A DNA stretch of 39,602 nt from a virus, in the IMG/VR virus record IMGVR_UViG_3300025162_000013, positions 1 to 39,602 of that record; one strand, given 5' to 3'. A program made the position numbers and the translations under genes. Of this stretch, positions 1 through 6,526 are shown piece by piece. Within the stretch, counting starts at the first letter, position 1. The number at the start of each line of letters is the position of its first letter. The notes beneath the pieces are model-generated. The model made no database searches. It saw only the letters and a list, made by a program, of their open reading frames with translations, and had not been told where the DNA came from.

Positions 1-963
1 ATGAATAATCAAAATACAGGAGTTATCGCTCCTAATATACAAAACACTGACTGGGTTTTAGGGTCAGATACTGGAATTTCCTATAAAGAAAACTGCCAAG
101 ACTGGACACCATATTTACCAGTCTATGAGTCCCAGCAAACGCCAATTTTGGCTACACAGGCTTGTGTTACTTTTAGTTGCTTGAATGTGATTGAAACCCA
201 AATTAAACAACAGACTGGAATTGAGATAAATCTTTCAGACCGTTTCCTTGCTAAGATGTCTGGAACTACCAGTAATGGCAACCAACTACAAAATGTTTTG
301 TATTCATTAACTCACGATGGTTGGCTTTTAGAAGAAGATTGGACTTGGGACAGAAACACTTTTACTTGGAATGATTTTTATGCAGAAATTCCTCAAACTC
401 TTAAAGATAAAGCAAAAGAAAATCTTAAAAATGCTAACTGGCAAGTAAATTATGAATGGGCAAATAGTGGAGACTGCCACCCAGACTTAGAAGCATTAAA
501 GGTTCAATTAAAACAAGCTCCGATGCAAAGAGCAACCAGTTATGCAAGTGGATTATGCTCACCAGAACACGCTACAATGCTTTACAAGATTGACGACCAA
601 TTTATTTATATTTACGACAGTTACAACGGGGGAATTGTAAAAAACCCACTTACTTACTGTATGCCTTATTTAATGAAAATTGTTGTATTACCAAAAGTTA
701 TTCTACCAACAATCATCCCACCATTAACAAAAGACTTATCAGTAAATATGCCGTATGACTTGGAAGTAGTTTATTTACAGAGAAAACTCATAAAATTGGG
801 ATACTTGAGTCAGGGCTTAGACACAGGTTTTTATAGAAACTTAACCCAGCTGGCAGTAAAGAAATTCCAAAGTGATTACAAGGTTGCAAACCCAATCATC
901 TTAGCTTGGAACAATGGGAAATATGTTTATATTAATACGAGAAAAGCATTAAATAATTTATAA
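1..963 (+). CDS. Endolysin-like: cysteine-peptidase-like domain plus C-terminal peptidoglycan-binding domain
   Basis: 320 aa. The N-terminal two thirds looks like a papain/C39-like peptidase: candidate nucleophile Cys55 (context TQACVTFSC), candidate His190 (SPEHATMLY), then a YIYDSYNG strand near residue 205. Residues about 255-295 match a PG_binding_1 domain (DLEVVYLQRKLIKLGYL, then VKKFQSDYK). Expected role is cleavage of host wall peptide bonds at lysis, or in the virion tail. The start is ATG within GATGAA, overlapping the stop of an 18-aa ORF upstream across the circle junction. A holin-like gene follows at once. Catalytic assignment is by pattern only; the family is moderately sure. 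Confidence 0.7.
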   Translation: MNNQNTGVIAPNIQNTDWVLGSDTGISYKENCQDWTPYLPVYESQQTPILATQACVTFSCLNVIETQIKQQTGIEINLSDRFLAKMSGTTSNGNQLQNVLYSLTHDGWLLEEDWTWDRNTFTWNDFYAEIPQTLKDKAKENLKNANWQVNYEWANSGDCHPDLEALKVQLKQAPMQRATSYASGLCSPEHATMLYKIDDQFIYIYDSYNGGIVKNPLTYCMPYLMKIVVLPKVILPTIIPPLTKDLSVNMPYDLEVVYLQRKLIKLGYLSQGLDTGFYRNLTQLAVKKFQSDYKVANPIILAWNNGKYVYINTRKALNNL

Positions 964-1052
964 TGGATATAGTACAACTTCTGTCATTAGGATTTGCAAT
1001 TTATATAATTCTCTTGGCAGGATATGTATTAATCCTTAAAGAAAAAGAATGA
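963..1052 (+). CDS. Small single-pass membrane protein (29 aa)
   Basis: The ATG overlaps the last base of the endolysin stop, so translation is probably coupled. It encodes one hydrophobic helix (about residues 4-24, LLSLGFAIYIILLAGYVLIL) and a short charged tail KEKE. It lies between the endolysin and a two-helix protein, so a lysis role such as holin or antiholin is plausible. Too short for family assignment. Confidence 0.5.
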   Translation: MDIVQLLSLGFAIYIILLAGYVLILKEKE

Positions 1053-1225
1053 CAATAAATTATAATAAAATTATGCACTTAGTAGCATCGGTTGTATGTT
1101 TTGCTATTCCAATAATGCTTTCAATGCACAGCGGAGTAGAAACCATAACAGTTGGAGCAATATTGAATGCAGTTTATTTATACTGTTCTCAATTGTTGAA
1201 CCCAACACAACCTGTTTCTAAATAG
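1049..1225 (+). CDS. Holin-like small membrane protein (58 aa)
   Basis: Starts at ATGA, overlapping the upstream stop. Two hydrophobic segments are visible: residues about 10-25 (HLVASVVCFAIPIML) and 34-49 (TVGAILNAVYLYCSQLL), with a polar tail. Size, two membrane helices and position behind the endolysin fit a class II holin, which would form inner-membrane holes to release the endolysin. No specific family recognised. Confidence 0.55.
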   Translation: MTINYNKIMHLVASVVCFAIPIMLSMHSGVETITVGAILNAVYLYCSQLLNPTQPVSK

Positions 1226-1329
1226 TGTCTAATAGAGACAAATTAAAAATAGTCCGAGAGAATGAAACTTTAAGAAAGATAATTATTTTGTTGATTATCG
1301 GATTCATATTCTTTTTGGTAATTAGATAA
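1225..1329 (+). CDS. Small membrane protein with basic N-terminus (34 aa, GTG start)
   Basis: GTG start overlaps the TAG of the upstream gene. The product is a charged amphipathic N-terminus (MSNRDKLKIVRENETLRK) followed by a hydrophobic stretch IIILLIIGFIFFLVIR. It is the last rightward gene before the terminator. Possibly a spanin-like or holin-accessory protein; function unknown. Confidence 0.45.
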   Translation: MSNRDKLKIVRENETLRKIIILLIIGFIFFLVIR

Positions 1330-1332
1330 AAC

Positions 1333-1356
1333 AAAAGCCCTTAGTTGGGCTTTTTA
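1333..1356. terminator. Bidirectional intrinsic terminator between convergent operons
   Basis: Stem AAAAGCCC / GGGCTTTT with loop TTAGTT, followed by a T-rich run on the plus strand and preceded by A's that give T's on the minus strand. It lies where the rightward lysis genes meet the end of the leftward early operon. Confidence 0.85.
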
Positions 1357-1514
1357 TTTACTCTTAACTTTCCTTTTGAAGTACTTTTAAAATTGTTTCT
1401 TATAAATGGCACAGAAACATCGTGTCTACTTTCTTTAACTCCTCTTTCCATTCTATCAAGAGTTTTGATTGTAACTATGCCGTAATTACTATTCTTTTTT
1501 CTTTTATAGCTCAT
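1341..1514 (-). CDS. Small basic hypothetical protein (57 aa)
   Basis: Last gene of the leftward operon. The product is very basic (starts MSYKRKKNSNYG, ends GKLRVNKKPN), which suggests nucleic-acid contact. AAGGAG sits directly against the ATG, too close for a normal SD. The 3' end runs into the bidirectional terminator stem. Family not recognised. Confidence 0.5.
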   Translation of the reverse strand: MSYKRKKNSNYGIVTIKTLDRMERGVKESRHDVSVPFIRNNFKSTSKGKLRVNKKPN

Positions 1515-1518
1515 CTCC

Positions 1519-1695
1519 TTACTTATTTATTTCTCCTTGATCTTGGGGGTTAACTTCGTCTAAATATTTCATAATTGCTGAATCCATAAAAGCCCATTCG
1601 TCTATATGACACATATATCCGTGTTCAAAACAAGTTTCCTTATGTTTTTCCAATTTTTCTTTTGCTATTTCTTTTATTCTTTCACTTGGTTTCAT
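1519..1695 (-). CDS. Small Cys/His protein, paralogue of the 5169-5381 product (58 aa)
   Basis: Begins MKPSERIKEIAKEKLEKHKE and carries the core TCFEHGYMCHIDEWAFMDSA. The 70-aa product of 5169-5381 has the same core (CFEHGFMCHIGEDAFIDSA), so the two are diverged duplicates inside one operon. The CxxHGxxCHI residues could bind a metal. Function unknown. Confidence 0.6.
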   Translation of the reverse strand: MKPSERIKEIAKEKLEKHKETCFEHGYMCHIDEWAFMDSAIMKYLDEVNPQDQGEINK

Positions 1696-1728
1696 ATTTC
1701 TCCCCCGCCATTAGCGAGGTGGTTTAGG

Positions 1729-1830
1729 TTAGTTTTTAACAATTATTAAAATTAGTAACATAATATTTATAATCATCAGTGACCAAAGTCTAAAATTAAT
1801 TTCTTCTTTTGTGAGCCAGTCATATTTCAT
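1729..1830 (-). CDS. Small membrane protein (33 aa)
   Basis: Polar N-terminus (MKYDWLTKEEINFRLW) then one hydrophobic helix rich in I, L and M. It sits between other small leftward genes. No family recognised; short, so only moderately sure it is translated. Confidence 0.4.
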   Translation of the reverse strand: MKYDWLTKEEINFRLWSLMIINIMLLILIIVKN

Positions 1831-1837
1831 AGTTTTT

Positions 1838-2086
1838 TTATTTTTTTAATATTTCTATACACGCAGATATACCTGCGTTGAAACCAAATACATATTTATC
1901 GTGTTCATTAACATCAACTCCATCTGGCTTAATCTTCTCCCTTTCCATCTGCTCTGATTTTGAGGTAAGGAGTTTCTGTTTTTCTTCTTCTATCCAAGCA
2001 TTAACAAAATTATAAATAGCTGGATAATCTTTTTCTTCTACCCATTTCTTTATATTTCCTTCCCCCCACGATTGTTTATTTGTCAT
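1838..2086 (-). CDS. Hypothetical early protein (82 aa)
   Basis: Charged helical protein with two Trp-rich spots near the N-terminus (QSWGEGNIKKWVEE, then FVNAWIEEEK). The C-terminus FGFNAGISACIEILKK resembles the FNAGY segment of the broken gene at 7350-7529, so the two may share a small domain. It follows the downstream gene by about 11 bases and is part of the leftward operon. Function unknown. Confidence 0.55.
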   Translation of the reverse strand: MTNKQSWGEGNIKKWVEEKDYPAIYNFVNAWIEEEKQKLLTSKSEQMEREKIKPDGVDVNEHDKYVFGFNAGISACIEILKK

Positions 2087-2097
2087 TTGAATTTGGG

Positions 2098-2286
2098 TTA
2101 GTTAAATAAATCACTTATTTTTTTAAATACACAATCTCCGTATTGTTTTGTTCTATATCTTTGCCAACATAAAACTTCAAATTTACACCTACAGTATCTT
2201 ATTTCCTTTTTGTCCATAAAATATGTTGCTCTCCATAATCCTTTCCATTTATTTTTATTATTCTCCCCCTTCTTTTGGATTGTCAT
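2098..2286 (-). CDS. Small basic hypothetical protein (62 aa)
   Basis: Lys/Arg/Trp-rich with a YCRCKFEVLCW segment holding three cysteines. The start is one base from the stop of the preceding gene (2288), which supports one operon. Not recognised. Confidence 0.5.
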   Translation of the reverse strand: MTIQKKGENNKNKWKGLWRATYFMDKKEIRYCRCKFEVLCWQRYRTKQYGDCVFKKISDLFN

Positions 2287-2287
2287 T

Positions 2288-2479
2288 TTAGTTTAATAGT
2301 TTTCTATTACATACCATCAGTTCTTTTTTAAGTTTGTTTATTTCATTCCATTTTATCTTATTATGTCTCATTCCTGTCTCTCCGCCAGTCGTATCCATTT
2401 GGTCTGATTTTATTTCAATCAGTTTGTTTATATCAATCATTCGTTGCTTAATTTTATCTCTTTCTTTTTTCATATTCAT
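2288..2479 (-). CDS. Small coiled-coil-like hypothetical protein (63 aa)
   Basis: Almost entirely charged and helical (MNMKKERDKIKQRMIDINKL; ends KLKKELMVCNRKLLN), so probably a short coiled coil. A second Met at position 3 could be the start. Its 136-bp leader contains inverted repeats. Function unknown. Confidence 0.5.
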   Translation of the reverse strand: MNMKKERDKIKQRMIDINKLIEIKSDQMDTTGGETGMRHNKIKWNEINKLKKELMVCNRKLLN

Positions 2480-2615
2480 TTCCTCTAATAATATCTTCCC
2501 CCTATTCGCTTGATGGACAAAAGGTTGCTGGCTACAAAGAATAACTTAAATAATCCTTAATATTGATTGCGACATCATTTACCAGCAACATTCTGCCCAC
2601 CAAGTTTTGATGGGG
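2480..2615 (-). other. Intergenic leader with inverted repeat and possible 19-aa ORF
   Basis: Between two leftward genes. GTTGCTGG (2523-2530) and CCAGCAAC (2582-2589) are perfect inverted repeats about 50 bases apart and could form a leader hairpin. A minus ORF of 19 codons (2532-2591, MLLVNDVAINIKDYLSYSL) lies inside; it could be a tiny gene or chance. Confidence 0.35.
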
Positions 2616-2732
2616 CTAATCTTCATATTTTCCTTCATTTTGTCTATAAGATTTACCAGTCGTTGAAGAATATGTTTGCCCCTCCCAAACATCGGCAACC
2701 AGTTCTCCTTTTTCGTTATAGATTTTATTCAT
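2616..2732 (-). CDS. Small hypothetical protein (38 aa)
   Basis: Starts at ATGA overlapping the stop of the upstream gene (2729), so probably translationally coupled. The sequence is polar and beta-like (MNKIYNEKGELVADVWEGQT, ending QNEGKYED). No family recognised. Confidence 0.5.
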   Translation of the reverse strand: MNKIYNEKGELVADVWEGQTYSSTTGKSYRQNEGKYED

Positions 2733-2953
2733 TTGATTAAATCTTCCGCTTTTATATCTATGTATTTTACTAAAAATTCTGCAAGTTTATCTAAATCCAC
2801 TACTGCGATTTCTCCTTTTTCGTTTAGGTGATACATTACCCCTTCGCAATAATAGTTTTTACCTTTTGGTTGTGGTAAAACTCCAACAAACATTTCATCT
2901 AGTTCGGCATCATAACTAACTTTCCATTGTTTTGGTTTGTAAAACTTCTTCAT
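2729..2953 (-). CDS. Hypothetical early protein (74 aa)
   Basis: Starts MKKFYKPKQWKVSYDAELDE and ends in an acidic amphipathic helix (VDLDKLAEFLVKYIDIKAED). It shares with the 3605 gene an unusual identical leader (TTAGATTTAATACTTTTA on the minus strand) just before the ATG. Not recognised. Confidence 0.55.
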   Translation of the reverse strand: MKKFYKPKQWKVSYDAELDEMFVGVLPQPKGKNYYCEGVMYHLNEKGEIAVVDLDKLAEFLVKYIDIKAEDLIK

Positions 2954-2973
2954 ATTTATTAAAAGTATTAAAT

Positions 2974-3159
2974 CTAATCAAACTTTTTAAGAACGGTATT
3001 TACTTTTTCCTTTAATGAATTATGCGATTTTCCCCAAGCCTTTTTTCCGTCTTCCCAAGCAGTCCATTCTGTTCTTTCCACATAATCAAAATAATAAAGC
3101 AACATAACCGCTTCCCTGCTCGTAATTTTTATATTCTTTTCTATTTTTTTTAATTCCAT
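2974..3159 (-). CDS. Hypothetical early protein (61 aa)
   Basis: Basic N-terminus and a Trp-rich middle (YFDYVERTEWTAWEDGKKAW). The start overlaps the 3' end of the upstream zinc-finger gene by 10 bases, typical of a packed early operon. Function unknown. Confidence 0.55.
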   Translation of the reverse strand: MELKKIEKNIKITSREAVMLLYYFDYVERTEWTAWEDGKKAWGKSHNSLKEKVNTVLKKFD

Positions 3160-3605
3160 TTGTTGTAATATATTAACCCTAATCTGCTTAATTTATGTGT
3201 CACTGAAATCCAACTTCTATTAAGATAAACAGCCATTTCTTTAACTAATTTTTCTCTATAATTTTCTTCTAAATATTCTATTTCTGGTGCTTCCCATCTT
3301 TTTGGTGGTAATCCTTTATTTATAGACTGATTTTTTTTGAGTATAGCCATAATCTCATCTCTCCTAAAATCGTCTTTCCCCGACTTTTTATTACTAATGG
3401 CTTGGTGTTTAAGAACTTTCAGGTATATTTTGGGATTATTCTGATAATACTTTTTATAATGTTCCGAATATTTATTAGGATAATATCTTTTTGCCCAAGT
3501 AATTTTATTCTGTTTGTGGTGAATTGTTATTGCACATTTCGGGGAACAATAAAACTGCTTATTCTTCGGCAACTTCTTTTTGCAAATTTTACAAACCTTC
3601 TTCAT
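3150..3605 (-). CDS. Zinc-finger and helix-turn-helix DNA-binding protein (151 aa)
   Basis: The start chosen is the Met of MKKVCKICKKKLPKNKQFYC; the longer upstream frame runs through the insertion-like element. Residues 1-30 hold CxxC...CxxxC cysteines (CKICKK, FYCSPKC), a treble-clef style zinc site of the kind seen in HNH or transposon-linked proteins. The C-terminus (about 105-151, WEAPEIEYLEENYREKLVKE then LNRSWISVTHKLSRLGL) looks like a Myb/SANT-like HTH that pairs with homing-type nucleases. No clear HNH catalytic core is visible, so it may be a regulator or a degenerate homing protein. Confidence 0.55.
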   Translation of the reverse strand: MKKVCKICKKKLPKNKQFYCSPKCAITIHHKQNKITWAKRYYPNKYSEHYKKYYQNNPKIYLKVLKHQAISNKKSGKDDFRRDEIMAILKKNQSINKGLPPKRWEAPEIEYLEENYREKLVKEMAVYLNRSWISVTHKLSRLGLIYYNKWN

Positions 3606-3615
3606 AAAAGTATTA

Positions 3616-3782
3616 AATCTAATATCTATAAGGGGGCTGACGGACTTACGCCTGCAAATTACCAGAATCAACAATTGGTTTCAATTTTAATCCGCCAAAA
3701 GTGATAGTGAGTTTCGGGATTATCTGGTTAAGCCCTACATTTGCAGGAATAAATCTATCAACCCCCTAATCTAATATCTATA
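3616..3782. mobile_element. MITE-like insertion: 15-bp direct repeats flanking a 137-bp hairpin element
   Basis: AATCTAATATCTATA occurs at 3616-3630 and again at 3768-3782. Exactly inside lie inverted ends AGGGGGCTGACGG (from 3631) and its partner ending at 3767 (AGGGGGTTGATAG on the other strand), 10 of 13 identical. Further nested arms CCTGCAAAT (3651-3659) / ATTTGCAGG (3739-3747) and ACCAGA / TCTGGT make one long imperfect hairpin. It sits in the leader of the zinc-finger gene and encodes nothing. Confidence 0.5.
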
Positions 3783-3796
3783 CCCTAAGAGAAAGG

Positions 3797-3976
3797 TTAA
3801 ACTAACTTATTAATTAGTTCAGTTCTTCGCTGTTCCATAACTTCTTCTAATAGTTCGGACATCATATTCCTAAAATCTGGGATATGTTTTGGCGTTGTTT
3901 GCTGTTCCCAAATCTTAAAACATTTATTGTATGTCTCAAACAACTCATCTCTTATTAAATCTTCTAATGTTGTCAT
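3797..3976 (-). CDS. Small acidic helical hypothetical protein (59 aa)
   Basis: Starts MTTLEDLIRDELFETYNKCF and ends SELLEEVMEQRRTELINKLV: mostly amphipathic helix. Upstream of the MITE-like element in the leftward operon; the next gene's stop is directly before its start. Function unknown. Confidence 0.5.
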   Translation of the reverse strand: MTTLEDLIRDELFETYNKCFKIWEQQTTPKHIPDFRNMMSELLEEVMEQRRTELINKLV

Positions 3977-3977
3977 A

Positions 3978-4127
3978 TTAGTTAAAAAAGTTAATTTTAT
4001 GTTTTTTCCCTTCTTCGTCTTTTACCCAGACAGTTTCTAAAAAATACTCAAATTCTTTATCTTTTAGGAACTCTTTGGATTCTGCAATACTCATTTTCTT
4101 TAATTGTTCTATTTCTTCTTGTTCCAT
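3978..4127 (-). CDS. Small hypothetical protein (49 aa)
   Basis: Charged protein starting MEQEEIEQLKKMSIAESKEF, with a beta-like end FLETVWVKDEEGKKHKI. Its stop overlaps the leader of the downstream gene. Not recognised. Confidence 0.5.
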   Translation of the reverse strand: MEQEEIEQLKKMSIAESKEFLKDKEFEYFLETVWVKDEEGKKHKINFFN

Positions 4128-4143
4128 AATTTTTATATTTTAA

Positions 4144-4695
4144 TTATAACTTATCTATGAGGGCTAGGAATATTCTTTTACATTCTTTTAGCACTTCCTT
4201 TTTAACCTCGTATAAAAATTCTTCTTTTTCGCTGTTTGGTTTCTCTACCTGCATATTATTTATCTTCTCTATCACTTCCCCCTTCCACTTTGCCTTTTCT
4301 TGGAGGGCATTTTCTTTTAATAAATTACGAATAATTGCTTCAACTCTTTTTCTAAACTCTGCCCTATTGGCACTTTCTCTGCCTGATAAATTAGCATACT
4401 CAATAACAATTCTTTCTACCCACTCCCCAACTCCTTCGGGCTTAACATTGTTGTCTGAGGGAGGGGTAGGGTCTATACATTCTGTTTCTTCTCCATACCC
4501 TTTTACTTCTCCGCAATTAAAACAAGTAAGATACTTATCATTGTCTAGTCCTTGGACTTTCCAATCGTGCTTATTTTTCACCTTCTCACACTTATCAAGG
4601 GTGTTGGTTTTACAGAAAGGACAATCAGTTTTTAATTCTTTAACGATTATTGAACTTCTGCCACACTTTGCACAATTATATTTTATCTTTGACAT
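4144..4695 (-). CDS. Zinc-ribbon protein with helical C-terminus (183 aa)
   Basis: Residues 1-65 carry three CxxC pairs (CAKCG, CPFCK and, after a spacer, CFNCG) that look like two zinc ribbons. Residues about 90-183 are charged helix (EWVERIVIEYANLSGRES then VEKPNSEKEEFLYEVKKE). Its start overlaps the 3' end of the upstream gene by 20 bases. Zinc ribbons in early phage proteins often bind nucleic acid or host polymerase; no specific function can be assigned. Confidence 0.6.
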   Translation of the reverse strand: MSKIKYNCAKCGRSSIIVKELKTDCPFCKTNTLDKCEKVKNKHDWKVQGLDNDKYLTCFNCGEVKGYGEETECIDPTPPSDNNVKPEGVGEWVERIVIEYANLSGRESANRAEFRKRVEAIIRNLLKENALQEKAKWKGEVIEKINNMQVEKPNSEKEEFLYEVKKEVLKECKRIFLALIDKL

Positions 4696-4981
4696 ACTCT
4701 TTATTGCGGTTTAATATTTTTAACTCTTTTTGTGGGGGAAATAATTCTGATTTTAACACTGCCCATTCTGACTTGTATCTCATATCGGGGTGTTCTTTTA
4801 CATACTCATCAATATCTCTGCAAATTACTTTTTTGTTTGATTCAGTTAATCTGTCTTTCTGACTTATCACATAATCACAAACACAACCTACTCCGTAAGA
4901 AGCCCTGCCAAGCATATAACGGACAGCAGACATAATCATAACACTTTCATTGCAATCCATTTGTTGTGGTTCTTTTTTCAT
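4676..4981 (-). CDS. Conserved phage-type hypothetical protein (101 aa)
   Basis: Contains SAVRYMLGRASYGVGCVCDY and VICRDIDEYVKE, a pattern I recall from small conserved proteins in early regions of Firmicutes phages (RYALGR-TY...CD...RDI-E). No catalytic motif is apparent. The recalled similarity is from memory and not checked. Confidence 0.55.
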   Translation of the reverse strand: MKKEPQQMDCNESVMIMSAVRYMLGRASYGVGCVCDYVISQKDRLTESNKKVICRDIDEYVKEHPDMRYKSEWAVLKSELFPPQKELKILNRNKEYVKDKI

Positions 4982-5019
4982 CTCCGTCTCTTTTAGTTAA
5001 TAATTTTAAGGGGTGGAGG

Positions 5020-5154
5020 CTAATCTTCTAAATACTTTTTTCTCAAATACTTTATAAATTCAAACTTACCGACTGAATTATCTAACTGGAAATTGGTATT
5101 GTTTAATTCCTCAATAAGCTTTTCCAATAACCATTTTACATCTTCTTTTTCCAT
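5020..5154 (-). CDS. Small hypothetical protein (44 aa)
   Basis: Charged helical product starting MEKEDVKWLLEKLIEELNNT and ending FIKYLRKKYLED. Sits directly after the paralogous Cys/His gene in the operon. Not recognised. Confidence 0.5.
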   Translation of the reverse strand: MEKEDVKWLLEKLIEELNNTNFQLDNSVGKFEFIKYLRKKYLED

Positions 5155-5168
5155 ATTTTTCTCTAAAA

Positions 5169-5381
5169 TTATTTAATATTGCTTTGAATTTGAATATGAT
5201 GTGGATGGGAACAATGACCGTCACACTTTTCTTCGTATTCTTCATCTAAATATTCTAATATAGCCGAGTCTATAAAGGCATCTTCGCCAATATGGCACAT
5301 AAATCCGTGTTCAAAGCATACTTGTTTATGCTCAGCCAATTTTCTTTCACATATTTCTTTTATTCTTTTGCTTGGTTTCAT
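5169..5381 (-). CDS. Small Cys/His protein, paralogue of 1519-1695 (70 aa)
   Basis: Begins MKPSKRIKEICERKLAEHKQ; core CFEHGFMCHIGEDAFIDSA is shared with the 58-aa product of 1519-1695. The C-terminus adds an extra Cys/His tail (CDGHCSHPHH) absent from the paralogue, a likely metal site. Role unknown. Confidence 0.6.
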   Translation of the reverse strand: MKPSKRIKEICERKLAEHKQVCFEHGFMCHIGEDAFIDSAILEYLDEEYEEKCDGHCSHPHHIQIQSNIK

Positions 5382-5402
5382 TTTTATTTACTTTTTAATT
5401 GC

Positions 5403-5690
5403 TTATATTGGGGGTAATTCGTTTGGCTCTGGGGACAACTCATCTGGCTGTTGCACACTGCATTGCAACTTGCAGTAAATAGTTAGCCATACTTTCTTAG
5501 TAAATAATGCACTCCACAATCTTCCTATGTTATCGGCTATTTCGCTGTGTTTACCGATTACAGACTTGTTCAGCTTCTGTGGATATTTGTGGACATTATC
5601 GGGCGAAAGAAGTTGCTGATAGCCCAGAACAAAACGAACTACCTCTTTTTCATATTATTTCTCTAATTTTTCCAACAAATCCCAAGCCAT
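5403..5690 (-). pseudogene. Gene interrupted by an in-frame TAA (about 95 codons)
   Basis: Reading from ATG at 5690: MAWDLLEKLEK, then TAA (5655-5657), then in the same frame a coherent stretch beginning YEKEVVRFVLGYQQLLSPDN and ending in an acidic proline-rich tail (QQPDELSPEPNELPPI) at the TAA of 5403. No ATG, GTG or TTG follows the internal stop for about 40 codons. A single CAA-to-TAA change would restore the gene. Either it is broken, or the stop is read through. The plus-strand ORF over the same bases looks non-coding. Confidence 0.5.
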
Positions 5691-5702
5691 AGTTGGGGGG
5701 GG

Positions 5703-6053
5703 TTAATAGTTTTGTGGGTCTGAAGAAGGAAATGGAGGGATTGATACTTCTATTTCCTCTCCAAAGAATTTACTGAGAGCCATAACAATCTGGTCTATTT
5801 CTTTTTTCTTTAAAAGCTCTGTTGTAGATTCTTTTCCGTACATTGAGGCTTGAAGTGGCTTCCAGATAAGCTCCTTAACGCTGTATTTGGTCACAGGAGC
5901 GTCTAAAATGAATTTGTTGAGTATTAGTGCCATTGTCTTGCCTTCTGCGTTTAAAACGCTTGCTATTGCTTCAAACCAGACGTGGAGAGCCTTTTGTTGT
6001 TGGCGAGTTAATAATTCTTCTTTATTCGGCTGAGAAGGGGTCTTTTCCATCAT
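5703..6053 (-). CDS. Conserved phage protein of the recombination block (116 aa)
   Basis: Pattern LTRQQQKALHVWFEAIASVL ... ELIWKPLQASMYGKESTTEL ... IPPFPSSD matches, from memory, a small protein common in phages and placed near recombination or Holliday-junction genes; it has no firm function. Start is ATG at 6053 (or the adjacent second ATG), overlapping the end of the ssDNA-binding gene by 32 bases, so the two are coupled. Confidence 0.6.
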   Translation of the reverse strand: MMEKTPSQPNKEELLTRQQQKALHVWFEAIASVLNAEGKTMALILNKFILDAPVTKYSVKELIWKPLQASMYGKESTTELLKKKEIDQIVMALSKFFGEEIEVSIPPFPSSDPQNY

Positions 6054-6525
6054 ATAAATTTTCTAATTTAATACTTGAACCCATATAAGCGGTTGTTATC
6101 TCGTCTGATAATTCTGTATGCGGATTTGGCATAACTGCGTATTCTGTATCGTTAAATCCTGAACCTTTGCGAGTAATGGTTATGTCAAACTTTTTTGGAG
6201 AACCCCATTTTGGATTATCAATTAAGGCTTTTAGTGGAGTCATTATTGTCTTTTGAGTTATCTCCATAATTTGCAATCTTTTGGCATCATAATTCCAAAT
6301 TATAAAAGCCCAAAAATGATTTATTTTGCCATCTTTTTTTATATCGCTTGGCATTTCATCAAAAGGTTCTCTTTGTCTTACTGGTTTATTATCTTTATTA
6401 AAATACTCATATCCTACTATTGCAGAAGATAAAATCCTGAAAGTATGTGTTCCTTCGATTAATTTTATGTAATTGCTTGTTTCAGGAATTTTATAATCTT
6501 CTGTTGGAAAAAAATCTTGTGTCAT
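6022..6525 (-). CDS. Single-stranded DNA-binding protein (predicted)
   Basis: 167 aa from the ATG at 6525, which has the A-rich leader used by its neighbours; a start 15 bases earlier is also open. Features of phage SSB proteins: YIKLIEGTHTFRILSSAIVG, an aromatic-rich HFWAFIIWNYDAKRLQIMEI, then IDNPKWGSPKKFDITITRKG. It would coat ssDNA during recombination and replication. It lies between a RecB-like nuclease and the 116-aa protein, as expected of a recombination module. The C-terminus ends DGKDPFSAE, acidic but without the bacterial DDDIPF tip. Confidence 0.65.
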   Translation of the reverse strand: MTQDFFPTEDYKIPETSNYIKLIEGTHTFRILSSAIVGYEYFNKDNKPVRQREPFDEMPSDIKKDGKINHFWAFIIWNYDAKRLQIMEITQKTIMTPLKALIDNPKWGSPKKFDITITRKGSGFNDTEYAVMPNPHTELSDEITTAYMGSSIKLENLYDGKDPFSAE

Positions 6526-6526
6526 A

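Noticed and set aside
4157-4714. 185-aa plus ORF over the zinc-ribbon gene
   Set aside because: Antisense shadow; Ser/Phe/Leu-rich, with no start context.
5507-5692. Plus-strand 61-aa ORF
   Set aside because: Antisense to a coherent minus-strand protein frame and unlike the local gene direction.
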